Source: Cytospora piceicola (lineage: Eukaryota; Ascomycota; Sordariomycetes; Diaporthales; Cytosporaceae). From it: 64,000 nucleotides of DNA. Each line of letters begins with the position of its first letter. The stretch's first letter is position 1. The stretch covers positions 434,001-498,000 of the forward strand of contig JALQBC010000014.1 in NCBI GenBank assembly GCA_023375675.1, in the 5' to 3' direction. Below the pieces are notes generated by a model. It had not been told where the DNA came from. It searched no databases and saw only the letters and a list, made by a program, of their open reading frames with translations. This document shows positions 12,204 to 24,589 of the stretch, piece by piece. The position numbers and the translations under genes are program-made.

Positions 12204-13699
12204 CTAATGTTTCGAGCTTCCAGCTTCCAGGTCACTGCTGCCAACGTCCACCGATATCTCAACGGTGCGGGTGATCATTCTCTTCTCACTGCCCGTGTCA
12301 TCGTCTAGTTCCTCCCACGCCCCCTGCGTTCTCGTAGGCGCCGAGATCTTCGTCGAGTATCCGCCACCTTTAGAAGACATGTATCCCATCTTGATGCATT
12401 CCCCAGGGTCCCCTCGACCCTCTGCACCACCAGACTTCCCCATTCTGTATGAACTGTTCCCATACGAATTGCCCTTGGCGGACTTTTCCAGCCATGACTT
12501 GAATAGCGTGCGGAGCGAGGGTAAAGACCCACAGATGATACCAATACCACACTCCACGATAGACCAGAGAACGATGTTGGTGACATTATCTGCAAGTAGC
12601 TAAGGTCAGCAACAACAAAGTTTAAACATTGACTGGGCAAACAAACGTACAGAGATAGTTAGCCGTTATGTTATAAAACCGTAGGTATGGCAATCGGGCA
12701 ATCGTCGCTGCACTAGCCACCATGCCCAACGCCAACACACCGCAGACGGAAGCCTTCAGCCGGGGCTGCATTTGGAGGTCCCATACCACGACACAGGGCA
12801 GCAGCGAACAGGTCCAGTCCGTTATGACAGACAAGACTGAGATGAGATAGCTTATTCCCGTGATGATCCTTGTAGGAGCGCACCACCCGCCGATGGATGG
12901 GTCCCAGTACATCTGGATTGGCTTGCAGAGAGCGACGACGGCAACGAACCCTATCATAGCGCTGGCCACGGATGCTATCATTGAAACCCAAAGGATGATT
13001 CGAAAATTCCTTCCGGTGATGATTCGAAGCATGGTTAAACAGATTGAGGCTTTGACTGTTTCACATCTCAATCAGCAACCCTTCTACTTCAGACATCCAA
13101 GAAGGGTCCGCCTTGGCAATCGCAAGATATGACCAGAGGTAGACCAGATGACAGGTAAGGTGATATGGGCGTGGGTGTACGTACTGAAGGGGAGACTCCA
13201 AGCGTATGTTATCTGGAAGTAGATGACATACTGGATATGTATGGCCTTGTTAACCTCATTTCTATCGTCGGGTTCGAACATAGTGGACGAGAGTTAACAA
13301 CTTACCATTATACCGGCATGTTGGTTCCAAGTTTGGAGGTGGTCGTCAATGGTACCCATGCCGGCGTAAATACCCAAGCATGTCGAAACACAGCAAGCAG
13401 TGTAAACAAGCTGTAACATGTCCAAGGATTCCATCAGACTCTGACGGTAGAGAGATATGGGAGCAAAGATTCTCCAGCCGCCCTGGAATACAAGGATATT
13501 CACGTACCATGCCAATGACCATTAAGCCATCATCGAGCCCAAATGTCGCCGTGTGAACTCGGGTCCACGACCGCAACACAACCAGAAGTATGGAGAGAAC
13601 TCCGAGTGCAACAGTGACACCCAGAGTGCCTTTTCCCAACGCATCTGGCTCGGTCAGCCAGGTCGGCTCCATCTCAGAGAAAGGCTGGACGGCTGCCAT
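12204..13699 (-). CDS. PTH11-like fungal rhodopsin-domain integral membrane protein
   Basis: Five exons on the minus strand (13508-13699, 13306-13410, 13185-13254, 12651-13055, 12204-12589) join in phase to give 385 aa. Introns are 97, 51, 129 and 61 bp. The protein has about seven hydrophobic segments and the hallmarks of the fungal rhodopsin-domain family: GLDDGLMVIGM after helix 1-2, FIKASICLTMLRI at the exon 3/4 join, and NVTNIVLWSIVECGIGIICG before the last helix. About 100 polar cytoplasmic residues follow, with no recognisable motif. No CFEM domain precedes the helices, so this is the CFEM-less type. Family members such as Pth11 sense surface cues through G proteins in the plasma membrane. 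Most are uncharacterised, so ligand and role here are unknown. Confidence 0.88.
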
Positions 13700-16452
13700 G
13701 TCGAGATCGGGTGAGCCAGGCGGTCCAGGTGTCGTATAGTGGCGGTTGCGTATAGATCAAACGATGTTCGGTGTGAAGTCGGTCGATCGAGGGAATTTGT
13801 CAACAGTGCCAACGCAAAAAGAAGAGAACGGACTAATCGCCAAAGACCAATCATATGTGTATGGAATATTACACCGAGTAACAAAGTCTATCTAAAAAGT
13901 CTGGGCCGTGCCGGCTTCTTTACATTGTCAGGTCGTTCACTCGATTCCGGGGTCGATCTCTGGCAGAAAATTATCCCCTTTTGAGCCTGGCACATGTACC
14001 ATCCTGCGACATACACCGGATGTGGCACATAACCCAATCTTATCTTCCATACGTTTCAGCAAAGTGGTCCCGCTGCCCACCAGCCTCGTAATCACTCATA
14101 CCAAGCCACGATCCTGGGACGAAAGAAAAATAAAACCCTCAAAACCTCGGATGTAAACCCGGTTGGCGCTTTCTTGAGTACCTACATTTCTACTATGCAT
14201 CGCATCATTGCTCGACTCCTAACCGAGGTGACTGTTGGTTCTCGAATATGGCAGAGCCCACTCATCATCTTCACTGCCCGGACGCTTATTGACTGTCTGT
14301 GGAAGCCTTCTCGAAAGGGTGGCTCACACTCGGATCCGCTTCGATACCTAGACCGATTTGAGCTTGTCGATGCGGCCTTGACACCTCCTTCTTACTTCTT
14401 TCACGTGTCGAGTCTACACCTCAGGGGTCACCGCCCGGTGCGTAGTTCGAAGTTAATTTGTTGGATTCCTATCCATGTACATGAAGGAATGCATCTGGGT
14501 GGAGGCAACCCAGGGGTCTCCTGTTTGGCAGATACTACGTACAAGTGTAGTAGGGCTACAAGTGCCTAATATTAGTGGAAACTCGTCGAAATTGTGCTCC
14601 TTGACTTACAGGATTAAAACCCTGGACAAACACTCCTGGACTGGCGGTGGCAAGCCCGCAGGAAAGACGTATTGTATTTAGTACTCAGGCATTGGCCATG
14701 CAACTACCTAGGTCATTGCAATACTATCCCATGTATTTACTCGCACAGCCTGTAACATTGTCTGGACCTTTCATCACGAAGTATCCACCTTGCGTACAAC
14801 CAAGTTCCGCCATCTACCTGGTCCGGGGTACATGTCAGGTTATTGCTTGTTGCGTGTGTCCAAGGGGAGTCCAACATGGCAGTTATTTGCACCGCACGTA
14901 CTAGGTATGTATTCGTATTGTACATAACTGACTATATACGTCCCCTGTTATGGTAAAGATCTTCATAGCGTTTCGAAGGATTCGGCCCGGGAGCCAACAT
15001 CCGCGTAGCCTCTCCACAAAAGAAAGTTCAAGCGGGCCGGTGAAATCCCTGACGCGAAATCTCGACCTTCCCGTGTAATTCAAGAAAAGGTTGAACAGTA
15101 AGGACATACCGAAAAGGGGTTTGATGATCTTGCTGCGCCGTAAACCGACAGAATAACTGACGTGTGAGTACCCTTTGGGGTGGGAATACCGTCAAACGTG
15201 GCGTCCAGGTACTCTCCCAGCGCAACGAACGATCTTCCACATATATGGAGCTCCCCACCCTTTACCACACAGACAAAGCTAGTTTATACCTACGGTAGAT
15301 AGGTCGGAAGGGAGATCTACGTGGGGCCGCGCCGGGGAACGTTTGACAGCGGTTAGCCCTCCAGCCCTCTTGACCGGAGATTCCCCGACATGGAAGCCTA
15401 TACTATACATTTACACATTGACACAGTAGTGCACCCTCCCTCCCAGTTCTGAATCCATCCTTATGGATGTGGGCCAGTGAACGCAGTCTGAATCAAGAAC
15501 AACCAACGTATATGCCCCTGACTGTCCCAAACTCTCTTGGCACTGGTCCACTGTGCTTCGCCAGTCAGGCATCATGGTACAGTACAACATATATTGGTTT
15601 ACATAATGATATTTGCTACTACGTAGTAGTGAGATCTTGGCCAATCAAGACGAGACTGATTCCATGCAGAATATTCATATGGATACCTATTGTGGAAGGG
15701 GGTGTAGATCGCCGTTGGCTCCTCGACTGTCACACCTTGTTCCAAGGTTCTGACCCGCTATAGGGAAGCTCGCAAAGCCACAGAAACCGCTCAAAATACG
15801 TCCGTATACGAATGTACTTATGTATAGTATGTACGCGTATTGTCGGCCGATAGGAAAATCGGGGTCCAGGTATCCATTCGAAACTTAGAGGATGAGAGGA
15901 GTCCACCGGTCTAATCCAATCGGTGACAGTCCCAGTCTCGCCTGTTATGTGTTGTTGATTACTGCGCTCAAAAGTGGTGGACACACTGGAGAAACGTTAT
16001 GTATATCTAATAGAAAGTGTGTGTTGAAGAGTGGACCTTTATCAACTCCAGATGTCGGCAGCGTACGTCGATATCTCCCACTGGGGCATGGTGTTCCCCT
16101 ATTTGGCTGGGACTGTCTACCGTAATGCTGCGATCTGCAGCCTATCTCCATGCCACTTACAGTATCTGCAGAAGGCGGCAAGCAAGCAAACAATCACATA
16201 GGATACCCGCTCGTCCGACACTGCTTCGCACGCGACGCTGCTGGTTGACAATGGCCTCAGGGGCTCCATAGGTAGACGAGACGCGTCTTTGGAAGACTTA
16301 AATACTCGGTATCCCAGTTCCAACACCCTCAGAAGATTCAATATCCATACCTCTATACTTACTCATCCTTCATACTCATCCTCAGCCACCGGATTGCCAT
16401 CCAGACCTTCTCACATACCTATCCTCCCTCCATTACAATAATATCGCCCATC
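13700..16452. other. intergenic region between divergent genes
   Basis: This 2.75-kb spacer separates the start codons of the PTH11-like gene (-) and the dioxygenase gene (+). No supported gene is present. One palindrome relative, CTACCTAGGTC, lies near 14704-14714. The last about 130 bp before 16453 are C/T-rich, as expected for a transcription start region. Confidence 0.45.
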
Positions 16453-17869
16453 ATGGCCGGAGTTGCACCTGGAAAGACTCACACGTCTGGACTGGACTTC
16501 AGTGGTCAGACCTATAGCAGTCTGGCCTCGAAGAACGAGGCGCATGTCGCCCGGGCACTCGAGGTTATCAAGGAGAAACTCCCTGTGCTTAGCCAGGTGA
16601 ATGGCCTGATCTCCTTGACATTTGGCGACCGCGCACCGGTCTTCCTCGACGCTCGTTCTGCCGGTGATGCCAAGCTCCTGGAACAATGCTCTGACGAGCC
16701 GGACACGAGGATCAACATGAAGGCAGAATGTTAGTACTTGAAACACCCTCTCCGACACACCAACATGAGAAGCATCGTCCTAACAAAGACACCCAGATGT
16801 CGTCCAGTTCTACGAGGGAAAGCTAGAGCCCCGATATGGCCTTTTCAAGGACGCTTTCTTCCATGAAGCAGCGATGCCCAAGGGCAACGTCTCCCTGGCC
16901 ATTAAGTTCGCCGACCTTATCACGCCTAACCCTCCCACTCCGCCAAAGAAGGCCAGCACCTTCACCCGCCTCCCAAAGCCCACCGAGGACATCGAGCAGG
17001 TGAAGCGGGATGTCAAGGAGTTTGGGTACGGTCTGGTCAAGAACGCCCTCACACCGGAGCAGGTCGCCATCATGAAGAAGGCCGTCCAGGAGCAGGCCGC
17101 CGGCGAGAACAAGGCGGGCAAGGGCCACCCAGACGGTGGTCCTGGTGGACCTAACCAGAGAATCTGGACGCGTATGTGCTTTCCCCCTCCGTCCATGAAG
17201 ACTATGCAAGACATTTGCTGACGAACCGCCGCCATAGTCGTGAACAAGGGCGAAGAGTTCCTGGACCTCCTCAACCACCCGCTGATCGACGAGATCGTGC
17301 CCTGGTACCTGGGCGAGCACGCCCTCATCCACAGCTACACGGCCAACATCGCGCGCCCCGGCAACGTGCCCATGCAGCTGCACACCGACCAGGTGGCCAT
17401 CCAGCCGCCCATCCGCGACCTCGCGTTCGGCCTCAACATCATGTGGTACTTCGAGGACGTCACGGAGGAGAACGGCGGCACCCGCGTGTTCCCGGCGTCG
17501 CACCTCGGCCAGATCGCCCCCAACGACCTGTTCACGGTGGAGGGCACGGTGGCGGCCGAGGGCCCCGCGGGCACGGCGCTGGTGTTTGAGAGCAGGCTGT
17601 GGCACGCCACGGGGCCCAACCGGTGCACCGAGGGCGAGAGGCCCGTCATCCTCATGTTCTTCATGCGCTCCTTCATCAGGCAGCAGGAGAACAACTTCCT
17701 GTCGCTCCGCAAGGACGTCGAGGAGAAGCTGTCGGACAGGCAGAAGAGGCTGCTCGGCTTCTACACCACGGGTGCGCTGGGAGGCCTCGAGGGCGAGGTC
17801 CGCGAGGGCCTGTTCGTCAAGAGGAAGGATGACTGTGTGGGCAAGCTGAGGGCGCCCCACCAGGGCTAA
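16453..17869 (+). CDS. SCP2 domain / phytanoyl-CoA dioxygenase (PhyH) fusion protein
   Basis: Exons 16453-16729, 16797-17171 and 17238-17869 give 427 aa; introns are 67 and 66 bp. Residues about 28-130 resemble a sterol-carrier-protein-2 fold (FGDRAPVFLDARS, then DTRINMKAEYVVQFYEGKL, and a final AIKFADLI helix). From about 150 on it is a PhyH-type Fe(II)/2-oxoglutarate oxygenase. The metal triad is H266-X-D268 (QLHTDQV) and H340 (RLWHATG), with ENGGTRVFPASH between them and R352 (ERPVILMF) a likely 2-oxoglutarate contact. All catalytic residues are present. No peroxisomal SKL tail is seen; the protein ends APHQG. The lipid-binding domain suggests a hydrophobic substrate, but the substrate is unknown. 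Third-codon GC is very high in exon 3. Confidence 0.87.
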
Positions 17870-20800
17870 ACACCTGTGGACGTGGATATATTCGGTTTAA
17901 TAGTTCTTCGCCCTCCATATTAGTGGAAAGGGATCAAATGGCCTGCGAACACTGTATATAATACATAATTCAACTTTGGATTTCCAAAAATCAGAGCCGT
18001 GAAAAGGTTTCGCCTGACTATAAAGAGCAGGGCAAAAGTGAATGAGACGTTCCACGATTTTGTGTCGGTAATGAATATGAAGTTGGCATTAGCCAGTTTC
18101 TCGCATCACTGACTTTGCCAACCTGGCAGGGGCTTCAGCGGCTGAAACGAAACAACGGAACAGTAAAGAGATGTGAGAAGTATATGTTTAAATAAGTTAT
18201 GGACTTAAACGTCGCGTTATATGATAGTCGATAGTTGATGAGAGGGGACTATGATGGACTAGGAACCAGAGATCGATGTATCCGATCGTTATACATGTAT
18301 CAATTGGTGGAAGATGTTGAGGTGACGCAGAACACAACTTTATATTTTACAGTCAGACGAAATAAAGATTCATGTTCATGTTGATCCTCCAACCGGGAAT
18401 AGTAAAACACAAAGCCGTTATATGCGCTGCCACAGATCCGGAGGTGTTTTATTCTCCGAGTGGCGTAGAGACTACCAACTTAGCTTGGGCCGTTTCTTGT
18501 CTCTGTATATAATTCTGTATATATCCACTGGTTGGGGCTGCTGCTTCTGACTACTAATTACTTCGGTGGCGTAAATATGCAGTGGGACTTATCTCAATTG
18601 AAGGACGTGATAGTATGACGATAATTAGCACATGCAGTCACCGTAAACCCGATATAGATCTGGATTCACACTTTATAGTAATTAACATCCACAGTCGCGA
18701 CGAGGATCGTTCAAGTGCTCGATATCTAGGTACTCTATCACAGCCAGCCATCTCGGCAACTACATGTGTACCTAAATAAGTATCTCGGCATCATGGGAGG
18801 AGGTCCGATTCAACCCAGCGAGTCTGCCATCGCTATATATCTCTTAGACATGACCTCGCAAATACGCAAGGATTAATTAAGACCCAGATACTTATACCGT
18901 CCTAGTGACCGGGCTGGGCACATTTCCCGACGGTAAGGGTGGCGTTACAAGGAAACCAGCTTGTGCTTAGTCTTCAGAGGGATGCCGATGCTGTTTGTGC
19001 GATCATTGGGGCTGTTTGCAAGTAAACCCCGAGTGGGTGGAGGGAAATGTCTACCAGGGAAGCAACCTTGGGGCCCCCCAAGCATGAGGTCACTCGGCTG
19101 GAAGATTCACAGTGACTTGTTCATCACCTGCAAGATTCCATACCTAGGTAAAGTCCATCTCCCATCATGTTCATATTGGGGAACCGAACTACAGAGAACT
19201 AGATGGAGTCCTCATCGAGTTCTTCACTAGCATCCTGTAGTGACGCGACATCGTCCATGTCCTGGTCAGAGGACCACCCAACACCAGAGCCGCAATGACT
19301 GATCATGACCGTATCTTCGATGGTAAGGCCTTCGCAGCCTTCCAAAGGTGACCAAGAAAACTTATCTTGAACCTTGGCGAGAGTCCACTCCAATGGCAGC
19401 TTTGAATACTTGTCGCAAACAGGCTCACAGTACCTCATCCGTACCCAATGGATCTTACATCCTTCCTTACAGACATTCAGCATAATTTGACACATCTTGA
19501 ATGGTCTTGATGACTGATAAGTAGTGTGTAAGTCACTCCTCTATAGTTTCAGCAATTCAGCAATGCATTTCGTCGGATAACCTGCATTTGAGCGGGTGAC
19601 CCTGATTAGTCCATGGATTTTACTTACAAGTAAAGTAAGCTATCCACCTTTCCTGACCTTGATGGCTTTAATCAAATAGCCAACTATGGGGAGCTAAATA
19701 GCCTTGGAGCGAGCACCAAAGACGATGGGGTTTCAAGACTCGCCGAGAGAATATTGCATAGTTAGGAGTCGTTGGGAGTCAAAGCTTGTCAAAAAATACG
19801 TGCAGTCTGTCATATCTTGGTTTTGTTCATAAAAATTCTAGATACACCGTGTAGAGACTGGTGCCATAATTGTGGTCGGATGGATGTTTACGTCCTTCTA
19901 ATTGATAATTAACAAACTAACATGGCAAGACTTTAGTCTCGGAAATAGTGTGATACTTGAACTGCTAAGAACATCACGAGGCATCGCGAATATTTCCAAA
20001 GTATATAATTTTACCTTCATTGACTGGGGCGTCGTCCACCGCTACGCCGGTGATCAAACGCAGAAGCGGCCGATTGCCGTCCGGCGACGTGCCGGCTGAC
20101 TTGCCCGGGGGAGTCCGTGTCGAGAATGCGTGTCTCGGCACCGGGGGTGGAGACAGCGGGCCGCGCCGGCATACCTGTACTTTTACTCCCCCCCCCCCCC
20201 AATATTCAGCTACTGTAGATCACCTTCTTCTCCCGTCTCGGCGTTTCGTTCTTCAGGGGTGGCTAGGTATTGATGGATGTCCCTTGTCTGCGCCGTCAAA
20301 GAAATAGCTGCTGGCATCGTGATCCGGTCCTTGGCGACAGACTGAGTACCCAAGTAGGGATTTATTTTATCAGCCCCAATCTATTATAGGCGCTGGCCAT
20401 TTTTCTTCGGAAGGCAGCCGACAGATGACGGGTCGTGACCAATCCACGAACCCTTCGGCTCGAGACGGTGCCTGAGGGCGGCCAGGCTCCGACCCATCTA
20501 TCTCGCAGCGGCCGACAAGTTGCTTAGGCCCTCACAACAAGCACAACTTTATGTTGGCGATTTGATTTATTAGAACCGCATTCTAAGCCAATCACCTTGA
20601 GACATTATTGGGTGTGTCCGCCTTCACCGACGCGACGAGGAAGCAACTACGGTACCTAGGTAGTTGTTGACACTGACCCCAGCAGCCACTATGTACTATC
20701 AGGCAGGCCATGTCGCATCTCCAGGGTGGCTCTCAATGCAACATTCTAATTCTGGCGAGTCTGGCATTCATTCAGTTATCCAGTCTACCAGTTTGAGGGT

Positions 20801-22135
20801 TTGAGACAGGTCAGGCTCTCTGGATCAATCAATGTCTCGCCTTCCCTTGGGGTTTTTGGTGGTGGGAATTTCAAGCTGGAAACAAAGACTGCCCAGGGTT
20901 TATGTCTTTTTGATGAGGAGGAATAAATACTCCAGTGATCGACCCAAGAACCCAATTGACACCGACTACAGTAACACGCCTGCACGCCTGACACGGACGT
21001 GGTGAGCAAGCGCCAGTCGTAAGTGCCCCATTTTTATTTGGTTTGGTCAGGTGCCACCATCCTTTCGCGACATTGAACAAACCTTTAGGCATATTTGACA
21101 AGTAATTCGACCATCTCGTTTTCATCCCTTCTCCCTTCTCCCATCATCATGACCCTGGAACTGGGCACTCACAACGCATCAAGAATTCAGACACTTCGTT
21201 GACTCAACTTGACTCGGCTCCACTCGCACTCGACTTCACTTTGGTCATACACCACACCAGTTACACCTTTGATATTGTACAAGAGCGGCGTTTCCGTCCA
21301 ACGTCGCACCTACTGCCAGAACACCACTCGCAGGTCTGTTCTGCATCCAGTATACTGCATTCCGCATTCCGCACACCGCATTCCGCAACACTCAAACACA
21401 AGTATCCACGAGACCTTCATGCGGCTCTGGTCACTCAGGGCCGCTCTGGTGTGTTCCAACGGAACCTGATTGTTGGTTGGTACTGCACCTAGTGAAACAT
21501 CGGCGCTAGAACATTTGAATCTGTAAGGGACCCACCCGAACGCACCTAGAAATACCAGCTAGACCCTCTGACCCTGGACCCTGGACCATCCTACAGGGCA
21601 GTTGGCCCCTCCCTATTTATTCCTCCGTGGTCCCCATCCCCAAGCACACCCCTGAAGAGCCGCGTGCCCTTTGAGGACCTTGCAGGTCGAGACGTCCCAC
21701 TTTGTCCTGTCGGCGCCGCTCCTTCGCCAGTTCGAGTTACATTGTCCCCAGGATTTACTGGATCCATTACGACTGCGTACCCATCTCATTCCCGAAATAT
21801 AACATACCCTGGAGCCCGGCTTCACTCTGGTTCCTGTTCCAAGTACGCTGACCACGCGGATGCGTGTCCTCCTAAATAGCACGAGATTTTCGAGTCCTTG
21901 AAGCCATACTCAAATAATAATAATATTTACCCAAGTTCGACGATAATCCTGCCATATACCCTTCGTTCCCTTCAAAACTTCCCATCGTCCGACGTCCATC
22001 GTCCCTCGCCCGTCCCTCCGGCGCTGGTGCTGGCACCACAGGCTGAAGCCTCGATCTCAACCCTCCTCGCCTTGGACCGCCGAACGTGATCCAGCCTGGC
22101 CTCGCGTCCACCATGCTCATCCGCCTTCTTTCAAC
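17870..22135. other. 4.3-kb gene-poor region
   Basis: Only one small candidate gene (19199-19495, minus) stands out. Other contents are TACCTAGGTA palindromes at 19141-19150 and 20653-20662, a 13-base C run at 20188-20200, and a C/T-rich leader from about 21100 that probably belongs to the acyltransferase gene. No transposon motifs were recognised. Confidence 0.45.
19199..19495 (-). CDS. possible small Cys-patterned protein
   Basis: A 98-aa frame starts at ATG 19495. It opens MC, carries Cys at 2, 9, 13, 23 and 27 in a paired pattern (C-X3-C, then YCEPVC), and ends in an acidic tail (SEELDEDSI). The MC...C..C..YC layout resembles a loose group of small uncharacterised ascomycete proteins. 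No signal peptide and no intron are seen. Its isolation in a gene-poor region and short length leave chance as a real alternative. Confidence 0.4.
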   Translation of the reverse strand: MCQIMLNVCKEGCKIHWVRMRYCEPVCDKYSKLPLEWTLAKVQDKFSWSPLEGCEGLTIEDTVMISHCGSGVGWSSDQDMDDVASLQDASEELDEDSI

Positions 22136-23587
22136 ATGACGATCCTCCAAACCCTTCTCCCCAGCTTCGTCGCCGACGCATTATGGCACGACCACAAATC
22201 CCCCCTACAGACACATCGACTACACCCGACTTCATACCTCGACGGCCTGCGCGGCCTGGCCTCCATTCTTGTCTTCTTCTGCCACTATACTGAAGAGAAC
22301 CACCCCTACATGGTTCCTACGTACGGTCTGAACAAGGACGGCAAATCATCATGGCTGCAGTTGCCCTTTGTGCGCATACTATATAGCGGGCGGCCTATGG
22401 TGCACATCTTCTTCGTCATCTCGGGCTTTGTGCTGTCTTACAAACCCATGAAGGCCATACGCGCAAGAGATCTGGACACATGCTACACTGCACTCTCTTC
22501 GTCCACCTTTCGGAGACCCTTCCGCCTGTTTGGGCCGTGCCTGGCCTCCACGGCTATGATAGCGGTGCTGGTGCAGACTGGCTTCATGTACAGGCCCCTA
22601 CCGACAGCATGGGGACAGTTCATGGCCTGGATCGACGCCATGTTCCACAGCATCACCTGGCCGTGGGCTTGGGACGTGGACTTGCGGCCTGCTTTCGACG
22701 TCCATCTGTGGTCCATACCCATCGAGTTTGCCCACTCGATGCTCCTATTCCTGACCATCCTCATGGTCGCAAGAGTACGCCCACAAGTGCGGCTGTCCGT
22801 CGCCCTGTGTCTGATAGCGTATGCCGTCACCTGCGGGAAATGGGCAGCATTCGAGTTCTGGTCGGGCATGCTACTGGCTGACATACACATCAAGAGGTTG
22901 TCGGAGATGAAGCGCTACGAGGCCGTTGACTCTGTTTCACCACATTCGCCGGGCACTTTGCCTCGGTCGATCGACAACGCCTTCCTGCACTACTATGTGC
23001 ACGGCCTAATCTTCCTCGGTTGCGTCTTCACCGGTGGCTGGCCCAACTTCGATGCGCATAAGACACCAGGGATCCGGTGGCTGCTCGCGCACACGCCCTC
23101 GTCATTCCCGCAGGTGGACAACCTGACGCCTCAAAAGTTCTGGTTTGCGGTCCAGGCCGTTGCCTTGGTCTGGACGTGCGGCGAGCTACACCTTGTCAAG
23201 AAGTTCCTCGAGGGGCGCTTTGCTCAGTATTGCGGACACATCAGTTACGCGATATACATTGTCCACGGCCCCGTGCTGGAATTGTTCCAAAGCGAGGTGT
23301 CCGGTACGCTGTACACGCCGCCCAAAGGCACGCCAGGACTGCCAGGCTACAGAACGGAGGTACTCCCCAGCGGCATCAAGGGCATGGTGGGCGTGGACAC
23401 GACAACGCAGAGGACCGTGTGTTGGGCCATGGGACTGCTGATCTTGGGGCCTATAGTTGTCTGGGCGGCGGATGTATTTTGGAGGCTCGTGGACATTCCT
23501 ATGATCCGTTTGGCACGGAATCTCGAGTCGAAAGTGCTAGATACGGGTGTTGATCTGGGCGCTCGACCAGACGGCGAGACCCGTTAA
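22136..23587 (+). CDS. acyltransferase-3 family membrane protein
   Basis: An intronless gene of 483 aa. The N-terminal YLDGLRGLASILVFFCHYTE motif carries the invariant His and Arg of acyltransferase family 3 (PF01757). About ten hydrophobic segments follow, including the MVHIFFVISGFVLSY helix and, near the end, GHISYAIYIVHGPVLELF, the family's C-terminal His-Gly block. These enzymes move acyl groups from cytosolic donors to sugars, lipids or small molecules across a membrane. Fungal homologues are mostly uncharacterised and some sit in metabolite clusters. None of the neighbours is a biosynthetic enzyme, so no substrate can be proposed. Confidence 0.88.
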   Translation: MTILQTLLPSFVADALWHDHKSPLQTHRLHPTSYLDGLRGLASILVFFCHYTEENHPYMVPTYGLNKDGKSSWLQLPFVRILYSGRPMVHIFFVISGFVLSYKPMKAIRARDLDTCYTALSSSTFRRPFRLFGPCLASTAMIAVLVQTGFMYRPLPTAWGQFMAWIDAMFHSITWPWAWDVDLRPAFDVHLWSIPIEFAHSMLLFLTILMVARVRPQVRLSVALCLIAYAVTCGKWAAFEFWSGMLLADIHIKRLSEMKRYEAVDSVSPHSPGTLPRSIDNAFLHYYVHGLIFLGCVFTGGWPNFDAHKTPGIRWLLAHTPSSFPQVDNLTPQKFWFAVQAVALVWTCGELHLVKKFLEGRFAQYCGHISYAIYIVHGPVLELFQSEVSGTLYTPPKGTPGLPGYRTEVLPSGIKGMVGVDTTTQRTVCWAMGLLILGPIVVWAADVFWRLVDIPMIRLARNLESKVLDTGVDLGARPDGETR

Positions 23588-24589
23588 ACTATGTGTCTTG
23601 CAGTGTATAAAGAGACACGTTCTAAATGTACTTCAGTACGGTACAATCACCCCTGCTGTAGCTGTGCTGCTCTCTGAATTTTGGAAGTATCGAGTCTTGT
23701 TATTTTCAAGGCCTTCTAGATGTTTAGACGAGAACACAAGTAACGGCAAACAATGTCAGACAGGCCAATGTACTTCCACACCACGACTCCAAATTCCAAC
23801 GAGGTTGGGCCAATCTTCGCTGGCGAACCTCCCAGTACTACCTAGTATGGTAATTACCTAGCGATATTCTCAAAAGTTCTAGGCCGCTCCGAGCACATGG
23901 CACGTGGGGCAGAGACAAGTGCGGAATAGTGAGTGGCACAGCAAGAGGATTCGCCGTGTCAGCCTCAACCTAATCACAGATCGACATCGGTACCATCTAT
24001 ACAATCTATACACACCTACCTCATTAGTGCTGACAGTGCTACCGAGGGATCAAACCCATGCTGTCCATCTCCACGGCTGCCGCAATGCAAACTGGGTATG
24101 CTCCAGTGGGGCCGAGCTGCATATGTATGCTGAAGTATGATTATCCACGGTACAGATGTACTGTGTAATCATCAGCAGCCGGTAGACATGTGACTTCGCG
24201 TTTACCCAAAGCCTCTCTTGTATCAATGCCGCATGTCAACTCCTAGTGAGTCACGTCCCTATTGAGCGTCCCCCCCCATGGATCCTCTTTGCGATAATTG
24301 GAGCACCCCTTTTCCTATCGACGAGTCTGCGTGTTGCTTGTCCGTTGTGAAAGTCGGAGTCACAGTCCTCCATCCGCCGAGGCAGCAAGGGGTGCTTATT
24401 AATTGACGACTTCTTGTTGTTCATCTACCTATCCTCATATTCAAGGCAGACAGCTATCATCAGTTGCATCGTCATCAACACTACTAAACATTGCACATAT
24501 TTTGTTCCTTGTATCCTGAAGAGGCACACGAGTGAGTGAGGAAAGGGACAGGCAGACAGACAGACGTACAGACCGTCCAGCCCACCACC
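23588..24589. other. intergenic spacer
   Basis: No gene is supported. A degenerate palindrome pair (CTACCTAG, TTACCTAG) lies around 23838-23862 and an 8-base C run near 24270. The last 60 bp before the GFA start have GACA repeats. Confidence 0.4.

Noticed and set aside
16823..17860. 345-codon minus-strand frame across the PhyH gene
   Set aside because: It is the antisense shadow of GC3-rich coding sequence; the sense strand has full catalytic motifs.
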